From SURF-32 sp964648365 (GTDB taxonomy: Bacteria; Planctomycetota; Phycisphaerae; UBA1845), in assembly GCA_964648365.1 (NCBI GenBank), contig CAZYLK010000136.1, positions 1 through 17,000 of the forward strand: 17,000 nucleotides of DNA, read 5' to 3'. Position 1 is the stretch's first letter, and each line of letters opens with the position of its first letter. Shown here one piece after another: positions 1 through 6,977 of this stretch. The position numbers were made by a program, and so were the translations under genes. The notes beneath the pieces are model-generated. The model saw nothing but the letters and a program-made list of their open reading frames with translations. It was not told the DNA's origin and ran no database searches.

Positions 1-755
1 ACAAGTATTTTCCCGGCTGCTTCCGCTGCCACAACGGCGACATGGTGGCCGACTCCGGCGAGTCGATTCAGCGGACCTGCGCCGCGTGTCACGTTTTCCT
101 TGAAGTCCAGTCAGCCGATCCGGAAACCTCGCTGATCCGCGCCGGCAAGTTCACCCATCCGGTACCGCTGGCCGGCACCCACGCGACGACGCTGTGCAGC
201 AACTGCCACAACGGCGGCACGCCCCCGCCGCCGACGTGTGCCGGTTGCCACGAGACCGAGTCGGCCCTGGCGGCCGGCACGCTTGAGCTGCCGGCGCCGT
301 TCTCTATGACGGCCGGGACGCCGGAAGTGCAGCAGGCGGGGCCGCGTGCGGGTCCGCTGGCGGGTCCGCTCGCGGGGCATTCCTGCGAAGCGTGCCATAA
401 TCTGGCCAAACCCACAAACGTCGAGACCATCGCAGCCCAATGCACGACCTGCCATGCAGCCGTCGACGCGAACCAGACTGCGGCCGGACATGCTGACAGG
501 CTGCGCACGTGGCACGCCGACGTAACGGCCGCGCGGGAGCGGGCGTCGGAAGCCGTGTCCCGTTTAGCGCATGACGGTCCCGAAAGCGGCGACGGGTCAT
601 CCGCCGAGGTGCGCGTGCTCCAGGGAGCGCTCGACGTACTCGACGTCTGCACGGCCATCCACAATCCCGAGGCGGCCATCGCCGCGTACGAGTCCATTGC
701 GGCGAAGGCGGCGTCAATCAGCGACAACGTCACGCAAACCGGCGGCGCGCCGTAG
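1..755 (+). CDS. Multiheme cytochrome c, C-terminal part (5' end outside window)
   Basis: The frame is open from the window edge (first full codon at base 3) to TAG at 753-755, so the N-terminus lies upstream. Six CxxCH heme c sites are visible: CFRCH, CAACH, CSNCH, CAGCH, CEACH and CTTCH. The opening PGCFRCHNGD, followed about 20 residues later by CAACH, resembles the end of NapC/NirT-type or related multiheme cytochromes, where a CFRCH heme precedes a second CxxCH. After the last heme comes a helical tail with an IHNPEAA motif, the HNP-type motif seen near the C-terminus of many multiheme cytochromes (compare GVHNPNY in the 6978-10244 product). The protein is presumably exported and heme-loaded in the periplasm as an electron carrier. 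A proline-rich low-complexity stretch sits between hemes 4 and 5. Total heme number and enzymatic role are unknown because the start is missing. Confidence 0.85.
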   Translation, partial: KYFPGCFRCHNGDMVADSGESIQRTCAACHVFLEVQSADPETSLIRAGKFTHPVPLAGTHATTLCSNCHNGGTPPPPTCAGCHETESALAAGTLELPAPFSMTAGTPEVQQAGPRAGPLAGPLAGHSCEACHNLAKPTNVETIAAQCTTCHAAVDANQTAAGHADRLRTWHADVTAARERASEAVSRLAHDGPESGDGSSAEVRVLQGALDVLDVCTAIHNPEAAIAAYESIAAKAASISDNVTQTGGAP

Positions 756-1085
756 CGGACGAGCTCGCGACACACGACACACGTGCTGCGCAAGGCTAAC
801 CCCCCTCGCCCGAACTTCACGAGGTCGGAGAACCTACTTGGCAGTTGCGTCGAGAACTCCAGACGCTTCGCCGAGCGGTTCAAGCGCTGGCGAATCGAGA
901 GAATCGTCCTCGTGAAACATCCAAACGGGCCGCGCCAACGGTGCAACAAAGACGCCCAAGGGCTACCGCCGACACATGTGTGCGGAGTGTAATCAGCACG
1001 CTCAAGGAGGAGCGGGCAAGATTGTACATCTGTGATTCAGTGTCTGTTGTTTAGCCTGACCCCGCACAAACCGCCAGCGACCGCG
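756..1085. other. Intergenic gap between convergent genes, no gene seen
   Basis: These 330 bases lie between the stop of the partial cytochrome (plus) and the stop of the 1086-2360 gene (minus). Short open frames exist on both strands but lack a convincing ribosome-binding site or recognisable protein. I saw no strong terminator hairpin. The stretch near 1052-1067, reading TTTAGCCTGACCCCG, looks like the end of a dispersed repeat or decayed mobile element, but this is only an impression and no partner end was found. Confidence 0.4.
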
Positions 1086-2360
1086 CTACTCTTCGACCAA
1101 TGCAAACTTCGGCAAAGCACCCATGAGAAACGTGTCATGATCCGACTCTTCCAATCTTGTACGCAGCTCCGCCAACACATCCGGTGGGATCGCATCTTCC
1201 ACTCGCCCCTGCAGTGGCGGATATTGCTGACCTAGCAGCAGGAGCGCGCGCCGAATCTCCTCGGAGCCCCCCACCAACTGCGACGCTACCTCAAGAAACT
1301 CGTTCGGAATCCGCAGTGCCAGAACGGCACAGTTTTGTATCCCCGTATCTCCATAATTGTACCGCCCAAGTTCCGCAGCGCGAGCAACGAGCACATCCTC
1401 CGGCAACTCAAACAATACGCCGGCCAAGCCGGAACCTGTTTTCCGGCGCGCCGCCTGCTCCCTACACTCCGGATTCCCTCTAGTCCGGTAACACGCGATT
1501 GCCTCCGCTCGATAGCTAGGTCCGGCAAATTCCTTTGCGTATGCTACGATCTGGTCAGCGAGTTGGGCGTAGACTCCCGGGTCTTCCTTTGCAACCACGA
1601 GGCCAGCGGCGCACCTGAGTGTAAGAGACTCTCCATGCCGGTTGACCTCGCGAGCAAGCGCCATCACTTCCGGTTTCACCTCTATACGACTGACACTAAG
1701 CCAAACTAACGGCTCCTCCGGATACTCGCGAAGAACTGCCTCAAGCAGCTCCTTGTCGACTTGTCGTGTTGATCTAGCCAAGACCCGCACAGCCTCGCGT
1801 AGGAGCGCCACTTGATCGGTATTCGCGGCATCGGGTGCTGCAATTAGCATCCGCAGAGCCTCGTTAGCGATCGGCATTGCCTCCTCGCGTGCCACCAACC
1901 GTCTGACGCCTGGCATGATCGCGTTCCAGGCTCCCAAACTGTCCTCCTTTCTGGCGAATGCGAGGGCCCGTTCTCCATTCCATAGACCTTGCAGCACGAG
2001 TTGCCAAGCAGCTAGGCACCGCACTCGTCCGTGTTCGTGATCAGCACAGCCCCGGATGATGTCCGCCCTCTCATCCGGCGGAAGCGATTCGGACGAGATG
2101 ATGACACTAAGCGCCTGTACCTCTCGCTCCTCGATCTCATGCGCAATATCGCCTCCTACGGGTTGCTCCGATCGCGCGTTCAAGTCCTTGAGCCGCTGTA
2201 TCCACGGATCGCGATCTGCCCAATCACGATTTTGCAAGATGTGGACTGCAGCCTCGACCTCGGGAGATCTAGGCGGGTCTTGCGCAGGTACCACGGGTGA
2301 GAAGGCTGCGATGCTCACCATGCAATAAACACATACCCGAACGTCTCTTAACGTATTCAT
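1086..2360 (-). CDS. Secreted helical-repeat (HEAT-like) protein of unknown function
   Basis: A 424-residue protein. I chose the ATG at 2360 because it starts a plausible signal peptide (MNTLRDVRV, then a hydrophobic CVYCMVSIAAFSPVVPAQ, cleavage near AQ-DPP); a start 11 codons upstream would add a poor polar leader. The mature part is rich in paired amphipathic helices with Ala/Leu-rich spacing (for example ADHEHGRVRCLAAWQLVLQG and later RCAAGLVVA), suggesting an alpha-alpha superhelix such as HEAT repeats. I recognise no catalytic motif. It starts 42 bases after the stop of the large Cys-rich gene on the same strand, so the two are probably cotranscribed. Base composition is lower in GC (about 52% in a sampled line) than most of the window. 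The product is probably periplasmic; any partner-binding role is inference. Confidence 0.75.
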   Translation of the reverse strand: MNTLRDVRVCVYCMVSIAAFSPVVPAQDPPRSPEVEAAVHILQNRDWADRDPWIQRLKDLNARSEQPVGGDIAHEIEEREVQALSVIISSESLPPDERADIIRGCADHEHGRVRCLAAWQLVLQGLWNGERALAFARKEDSLGAWNAIMPGVRRLVAREEAMPIANEALRMLIAAPDAANTDQVALLREAVRVLARSTRQVDKELLEAVLREYPEEPLVWLSVSRIEVKPEVMALAREVNRHGESLTLRCAAGLVVAKEDPGVYAQLADQIVAYAKEFAGPSYRAEAIACYRTRGNPECREQAARRKTGSGLAGVLFELPEDVLVARAAELGRYNYGDTGIQNCAVLALRIPNEFLEVASQLVGGSEEIRRALLLLGQQYPPLQGRVEDAIPPDVLAELRTRLEESDHDTFLMGALPKFALVEE

Positions 2361-2402
2361 GTCATTATCCCAACTAATGTTGCGAAAAAGCAAAGCGAAT
2401 CA

Positions 2403-5400
2403 CTATGGCAAGAACGGAGGGACACGGGCCGACGGCTCTTCAGGAGAAACCGCATTCCCGCATCGGCCCTGCAGTTGTGGCACAGGCATGTTGATGCACG
2501 GCACCGCTCCAAACGGATATGCAAACTGTATGAATACACCTTGCGGCGTTGGTGCTTGCACGTGAGTACTGACAAGGCGCCCGTTTCGGTACTCGGAATA
2601 GGTCGGATACACCTGAACACTGATGACCGGGTCGGTACCGCCATCATATCGGAAGCGGATGCGAGAGCCGATGCTCTCCCAGAACTTGGGATTTCCGGGA
2701 ACTGCATTTCCCATCAGTGTATTGAACATGATGATGGCCTCTTGGTCAGGACTGCCCTCGTTGACGTGCCATATGGACTGATCCGTATTAGCAAGCTTGT
2801 GATTGTTCGGACCAGTTTGCCCTGGGAAGACGAAGAATGTACCAAGCGGGTCGGAAGTATCTCCTATGACATGTTTAGTCTGAACCACGACAGGTGTATT
2901 CTTGAAGGCGCTGGAGCCAACCAAGTACCTTACTTGAAATCGATTGATGAGCTTGTACTTTGTGGAGTCGGCAACGTAGGCGTCGAACTCGGAGTCAGAC
3001 ATGTGATTGTCTCCCGCATCGCGGAAATCGCCGCCAGGAATCAGCGTCGCCGGATCCGGATTGGCAGCGAACTTGAACAACCAGTGCAACATATATGTGC
3101 GATTGAGATTGTTAACTGGAGGAGCCGTCGAACTTACCTCCATGGGTATGTCATCAGGTGAAGTATCTCCTTCAAGTAGGTCATCCAGGATAAGGAGTGC
3201 GGGGACGAGGTCGAAAATGGGTGGAGGCCCTCCTGGTGGAAAGGCGGCTAGGAGGTTTGGATCGACGCCGATCGGATTCAGTGGCACACCCGTCGGGTCG
3301 ATCCAGCCAACGAGGATGACGTCATCCGTGCGAATACCGATCTCTGTGGGGAACCGCCCGCATTCGGTGCGGCCGTCGGCGTAGGTGAGCAGCGCCTTGA
3401 ATTCGATGTCTCCACCCTCCGGTGCGAGGATGTCGCCTAGGTTCCACGTCAGAGCGGAGGGGCCCGTCGGGGGGTTGTCGAATACGGCATCGCCGTCGCC
3501 GGACCAGGTCCAAAGCACGTTGACCACTGTGCCGGGGGACGGCACTGCGGTTAGGCGCAAATTGTCAGCAGTGGATGGCTCAGAGCCGCCGTAGACGGGG
3601 GAATCTTTCGCCAAGGCAGACCACGCGACGTTGGTAGGATCATCCTGGTCGATACGCTCGCCGGTGATATCCAATTGGACGACAGTTACCTGGGCCGTTG
3701 TTTGACACGCGGCCCCGAGTGACGTGCTTGCGGTGACGTAGAGCGTCGCCGGGTTGGGATCGGGAATGTCGAGCGCCGTTACTGTAACGAACTGCTGCTC
3801 GCCGTCGCCACGGCAGTTCACCGGGTCCGGCGCGCTGATGCCGAGTTCCGGCGGGCCGGCGATGCCGATGGACATCTGGCCGCAATTCGGCCAGCAATCC
3901 GCAGTCAGGATCAGCTTGACCTGGCCGCACTCGTAGACCTGTCCTGATGCCAGCGAGACCGAGCATCCCGCGGCCTGGCAGCTACAACCCTTGCACGCGG
4001 CCGGACCACCGCCCTCGCTGCAGTCGGTACACTCGAGGCACTCGTGCTCGCACGCATAGGAGGACTCACCAAGCTTTATGCACATGTCGATCGTGCATGC
4101 GTTATTATCCGCGCAGGGCGAATCAGTCACACACCGCCCGTCGGGCAGGCACCGCTTGGGCAGGCAGGGGTTGGTGGTGACGCACTTCGGTTCGTACACG
4201 CAGCCGAGTTCCTCGTCGCAGTGCTCGATGGTACAGGGATTATCGTCGTCGCAGTCGATCGGCTCCTCCTCGCACTCGCCCTCGTCGCACCAGCGCTGGT
4301 TGCACGGGTCGGACGGCTCTTCGCAAAGCCACGGGTTGACGCATCCCTCCTCCGGGTCGCATGTATCGGGGCCGGTACAGTCGTTGTTGTCGTCGCAGTC
4401 CACTTCCTCATCCGTACATCCGCCTTCTCCGTCGCAATCATAGACCCGGCAAGGGTCGCGTTCTCCTTCGCAGTTGAACTCGTTGATGCAGCCGATCTGC
4501 GGGTCGCAGGAGTCGTCGGTGCAATCATCCCCGTCGTCGCAGTCAACGGTCTCGAACGCGCAGGAACCGTCGTCGCAGAACCGATACTCGCAGGCGTTCG
4601 GGTCGCGGCCGCAGTGCCATGTGTATTCGCAGAAGCCCTCGACGCAGCGCTCGGTCGTACAGGAACTATTGTCGTTGCAGTCGATGCCGCAGCAGGGATC
4701 CTGCGAGTCGCAGCACGGGTCGGGGTCGCCGCAGCAGGGATCGGGATCGTTGCAGCAGGGGTCGGTCTGGTCGCAGCACTCGTCGATCGGGTCGCCGCAG
4801 CACTCCGCCCCGCCCGCCAGAACCTTGTAGAACTCCTCCAGCGTGCTCAGCGCAATCGGGGGTGGCGGCGGGTCGCCGCTGCCGAGCAGATAGAGATTCT
4901 CGCAGTCTTCACCCATCGCGACGAAGCCGTCGCTGGTGTAGTCCGCGAAGAGGTGGTCCGGATCGGACGGGTCGCTGACGTCGAACTCCATCACCACGGC
5001 GATCGCGCCGTGAGTGGCGTCCTGCCAGGAGGTCGAGTCGGGCGCTTCAGCTTCCGCCGCGGTAACGCAGGCCGCAAGGAACGCGTCGCCGGCCTCGAAC
5101 TCTCCGATGTCGGCGCCCAGTTCATCCTCCAGGGCGATCAGTGCATGCCCGACGTCCGCTTCGTCGAGGAGCAGGCGGCCAAACACGTGCGTGGACTCGT
5201 TCACGTAGTCGCGCCACACGGCCACATAGCCGGCGTCCGGCCGGGGGTTGGCCGCTGGAATCAGGGCTTCATAGACGAGGAAGATGCCGTCGGAGTGGTT
5301 GAATCGCAGCGACAGGTCCGGCGGCGGCGTCTGCAACGCCGGTGCCCGCAGATGAAACATCAGAAACGCGGCTGCGGCCGCCACGACGAATAGTGCCGAC

Positions 5401-5609
5401 ACAAGCGCGCGCCCGCGATTCCTCGCGAGCCGCGAGGCTTCAGCCCGCGCGAAGTTCCAACAACGGTCTGACGGTCTGACGGTCTGACGGTCTGACGGTC
5501 TGACGGAGTATCCGCGTCGTATTTCATTTGCGCTCCGATCCGCAAACAGCCGACGACCGCCGCCGTACGACGATCGCTGCCCGGCTCTGTTGCTGCCGTA
5601 CGAACACAC
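2403..5609 (-). CDS. Giant Cys-rich membrane-anchored surface protein (CTDC-like repeats)
   Basis: The open frame is 1068 codons from a GTG at 5609; the start is uncertain (GTG at 5402 is another option, and the best RBS plus ATG, at 5527, is out of frame). In this numbering there is a basic segment, then one transmembrane or signal-anchor helix at about 69-87 (SALFVVAAAAAFLMF). A domain at 94-255 follows, then six Cys-Cys pairs spaced by DPDP-like linkers at 270-307. About 308-548 holds repeats of the form CDDxxxCTxxxCDxxxGC, like the Dictyostelium CTDC repeat seen in bacterial surface proteins. An Ig-like region is next, then a C-terminal domain of about 270 residues. It is likely anchored with the Cys-rich part outside; function is unknown. 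The last third is clearly lower in GC than the rest. It precedes and probably shares a transcript with the 1086-2360 gene. Confidence 0.75.
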   Translation of the reverse strand: MCSYGSNRAGQRSSYGGGRRLFADRSANEIRRGYSVRPSDRQTVRPSDRCWNFARAEASRLARNRGRALVSALFVVAAAAAFLMFHLRAPALQTPPPDLSLRFNHSDGIFLVYEALIPAANPRPDAGYVAVWRDYVNESTHVFGRLLLDEADVGHALIALEDELGADIGEFEAGDAFLAACVTAAEAEAPDSTSWQDATHGAIAVVMEFDVSDPSDPDHLFADYTSDGFVAMGEDCENLYLLGSGDPPPPPIALSTLEEFYKVLAGGAECCGDPIDECCDQTDPCCNDPDPCCGDPDPCCDSQDPCCGIDCNDNSSCTTERCVEGFCEYTWHCGRDPNACEYRFCDDGSCAFETVDCDDGDDCTDDSCDPQIGCINEFNCEGERDPCRVYDCDGEGGCTDEEVDCDDNNDCTGPDTCDPEEGCVNPWLCEEPSDPCNQRWCDEGECEEEPIDCDDDNPCTIEHCDEELGCVYEPKCVTTNPCLPKRCLPDGRCVTDSPCADNNACTIDMCIKLGESSYACEHECLECTDCSEGGGPAACKGCSCQAAGCSVSLASGQVYECGQVKLILTADCWPNCGQMSIGIAGPPELGISAPDPVNCRGDGEQQFVTVTALDIPDPNPATLYVTASTSLGAACQTTAQVTVVQLDITGERIDQDDPTNVAWSALAKDSPVYGGSEPSTADNLRLTAVPSPGTVVNVLWTWSGDGDAVFDNPPTGPSALTWNLGDILAPEGGDIEFKALLTYADGRTECGRFPTEIGIRTDDVILVGWIDPTGVPLNPIGVDPNLLAAFPPGGPPPIFDLVPALLILDDLLEGDTSPDDIPMEVSSTAPPVNNLNRTYMLHWLFKFAANPDPATLIPGGDFRDAGDNHMSDSEFDAYVADSTKYKLINRFQVRYLVGSSAFKNTPVVVQTKHVIGDTSDPLGTFFVFPGQTGPNNHKLANTDQSIWHVNEGSPDQEAIIMFNTLMGNAVPGNPKFWESIGSRIRFRYDGGTDPVISVQVYPTYSEYRNGRLVSTHVQAPTPQGVFIQFAYPFGAVPCINMPVPQLQGRCGNAVSPEEPSARVPPFLP
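5427..5454 (+). repeat. REP-like dispersed repeat, copy A (within gene 5' region)
   Basis: The segment is centred on AGGCTTCAGCC and begins GAGCCGCG. It aligns with the reverse complement of 5842-5868 at about 25 of 28 positions, mismatches falling mainly in the hairpin arms. It overlaps the codons for the basic segment just before the transmembrane helix of the large Cys-rich protein. Confidence 0.6.
5464..5506. repeat. 8-bp tandem repeat CGGTCTGA x5 plus a partial unit
   Basis: Five perfect copies of CGGTCTGA at 5464-5503 are followed by CGG. It lies inside the 5' part of the large Cys-rich gene and reads on the minus strand as PSDRQTV-type residues. The unit is not a multiple of three, so each gain or loss shifts the frame, while every frame through the tract stays open. 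Confidence 0.95.
5525..5536 (-). promoter_or_regulatory. Strong RBS plus ATG out of frame with the large gene
   Basis: On the minus strand GGAG (5536-5533) stands five bases before ATG (5527-5525), the best initiation signal near the start of the large Cys-rich gene. From it, MKYDADTPSD enters the 8-bp repeat tract and then leaves the main frame, ending after a short peptide. Removing one repeat unit (or adding two) would join this ATG to the transmembrane helix and the rest of the protein. Confidence 0.6.
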
Positions 5610-5841
5610 CGAAGTGGCATGGGCGCGACGCCCTTGCCGGTACCGCCGATGAGTTTATCGGAACGCCCGCCCGCCTGTCAAGTCTCTTCCCTAGGCTTTT
5701 GTATGCGGTCCACCGAGCCTGTGAAGCTCTTGAACTGCGCCGCTCGCCATGGCAACGCCGGTCGGCCGGCGCGATGGGTTCGGCACGCGAGCTGCGGACT
5801 TACTGACCGCGTACGATCTGTAGTGGCGTCGGCTCCGGGGG

Positions 5842-5868
5842 CATCGCGCAGGCTGAAGCCTGCGGCTC
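5842..5868 (-). repeat. REP-like palindromic repeat, copy B
   Basis: The core GCAGGCTGAAGCCTGC (5848-5863) is a perfect inverted repeat with 7-bp arms and a 2-base centre. With its flanks it matches 5427-5454 in opposite orientation. It sits 34 bases after the stop of the 5897-6718 gene, so its RNA could also form a small hairpin at that transcript's end, though no U-run follows. The remaining gap (5610-5841) holds no gene I can support. Confidence 0.6.
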
Positions 5869-5896
5869 GGCACTCGCGCCCCATCGCGCACTCTCA

Positions 5897-6718
5897 TTAG
5901 AACCCCGCAAACGCCCCCTGAAATGCCGCGAAGTCCTCTGCATCCACATCCTCATCCCCGTCGAAGTCATGCACGTGGCACGCGCTCGGCAGATCGTCCA
6001 CCCGCGGGCCGCTGAGGCACTCGAAGAAGCCGGCGTAGTCGTCGAGGTCCACGTCGCCGTCGCGGTCGTCGTCGCCGGGCAGGGCGATCTCGACGGACAG
6101 TTGCGGTTTGGTCTCGGGTTCGCTGTCCAGGGCATCCATGAACGCCTGGTTGCGGTCGCTGGGCGTGGCCGGGTCGATCTGGATGCGGAAGGCGACCATC
6201 TGTTTGCCGGCCCGGATGGCGTCTTCCACCGTTCGGCTCACGTTCATCGAATAGCGCGTCGTCGGCTGAAGCGGCTTGACCCTCACGACGCCTTCGAGCG
6301 CCGTGGCGACGGCGTTGTAGTCATTCTTCGATTCGACCAGGTCGGCCGGGTAGGCGAACACCGCCACCGGTGAGTCCGGCAGCGGAAAGACCGTCGCCCC
6401 GCGCACCTCGAACGTCAGCGACGCAATGATCGGCGGCTCAAGCCCTAGTCCGCGCAGGTCGTACTCGAACACCAGCCGGTGCTCCAGGCTGCTTTCCGGC
6501 CGCGTCGTCGTGCGGGTGATCGAGCCCTCGTAGCCCGAGTCGTTGAAGCTCCAATCCCAGTCGTCCGGCAGGCCGTCGAACTGTCCGAATATGCCGCCGT
6601 CGAGAATGGTGCCATCGGCCGCCGGTTTAAGGACATCCGCCGCGATTACCCGTCCGGCAAGCCCCGCCAGCCCCGACGACAGCAAGACGACACAAACTAC
6701 GCGATTGCTCCGGCCCAT
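5897..6718 (-). CDS. Secreted protein with DNRLRE-like domain and dockerin-like tail
   Basis: A 273-residue protein. The ATG at 6718 is preferred: GGGAGAG lies a few bases upstream, and it starts a clean signal peptide (MGRSNRVV, hydrophobic VLLSSGLAGLAG, cleavage near VIA-ADV). The upstream ATG at 6802 falls inside a likely promoter. The body (about 25-205), with RLVFEYDLRGLGL and later TFEVRGATVF, resembles the beta-sandwich DNRLRE domain of secreted proteins; this assignment is tentative. The C-terminus carries two Ca-binding loops, DDDRDGDVDLDDY and HDFDGDEDVDAEDF, arranged like a type I dockerin and common in planctomycete exported proteins. It is likely a surface or extracellular protein, possibly attached to a partner through the tail. 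A sigma-54-like site at 6786-6801 may drive it. No catalytic residues were recognised. Confidence 0.82.
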   Translation of the reverse strand: MGRSNRVVCVVLLSSGLAGLAGRVIAADVLKPAADGTILDGGIFGQFDGLPDDWDWSFNDSGYEGSITRTTTRPESSLEHRLVFEYDLRGLGLEPPIIASLTFEVRGATVFPLPDSPVAVFAYPADLVESKNDYNAVATALEGVVRVKPLQPTTRYSMNVSRTVEDAIRAGKQMVAFRIQIDPATPSDRNQAFMDALDSEPETKPQLSVEIALPGDDDRDGDVDLDDYAGFFECLSGPRVDDLPSACHVHDFDGDEDVDAEDFAAFQGAFAGF

Positions 6719-6785
6719 CGTTGCTCTCCCTTCCCAAGACACAGATTCGTCCGGCCGGCCTGTCAGAACCGGCTTCCAGGAACCA

Positions 6786-6801
6786 TGCACGGACCGTGCC
6801 A
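6786..6801 (-). promoter_or_regulatory. Candidate sigma-54 promoter for the dockerin-tail gene
   Basis: On the minus strand the sequence reads TGGCACGGTCCGTGCA, matching TGGCACG-N4-TTGCW except for G in place of the first T of the -12 box. The GG and GC have canonical spacing. The predicted transcript start near 6775 leaves a leader of about 57 bases before the ATG at 6718. The site is also a small palindrome (GCACGG/CCGTGC), so a chance dyad or operator is possible. Confidence 0.5.
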
Positions 6802-6854
6802 TTGGACGGGTCGCCGACAGGTCCGGTCGGAGGCCCCGGTCTCACCCGGGCGTC

Positions 6855-6902
6855 GGCGACGGCCACCGGCCTTCTCAAATCTGAGAAAACCCGTCCGTCG
6901 CC
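6855..6902. repeat. Nested inverted repeat upstream of the dockerin-tail gene
   Basis: Outer arms GGCGACGG (6855-6862) and CCGTCGCC (6895-6902) enclose a second perfect dyad, TTCTCA (6872-6877) and TGAGAA (6882-6887). The inner dyad lies about 97-112 bases upstream of the start predicted from the 6786-6801 promoter, where an activator for sigma-54 would bind. It could equally be an RNA hairpin after the 6978-10244 gene. Confidence 0.4.
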
Positions 6903-6919
6903 GTTCCCGCGCATGACAA

Positions 6920-6948
6920 GGCCCCGCGACGCATGACGCCGCGGGGCC
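6920..6948 (-). terminator. Hairpin terminator after the NHL-cytochrome gene
   Basis: Arms GGCCCCGCG (6920-6928) and CGCGGGGCC (6940-6948) form a 9-bp GC stem with an 11-base loop, 29 bases past the stop of the 6978-10244 gene. On the minus strand it is followed by TTGTC, a weak U tract, so termination may be partial. Confidence 0.65.
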
Positions 6949-6977
6949 TGCCGTCGGACGAAAGATCCGCAGAGCTG

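Noticed and set aside
845..1054. Basic 69-codon frame in the convergent gap as a small gene or transposase remnant
   Set aside because: No RBS, no recognisable family, and no inverted-repeat ends were found.
4044..5393. 449-codon plus-strand frame opposite the Cys-rich region
   Set aside because: Its Val/Ala-rich translation is the mirror of Asp/Cys repeat codons; there is no initiation signal.
5464..5506. 8-bp tandem repeat as a CRISPR array or iteron origin
   Set aside because: There are no spacers, units are contiguous and very short, and there is no replication gene nearby.
6800..6802. ATG at 6802 as start of the dockerin-tail protein
   Set aside because: It lies in the candidate promoter, lacks an RBS, and adds 28 residues before a perfectly good signal peptide.
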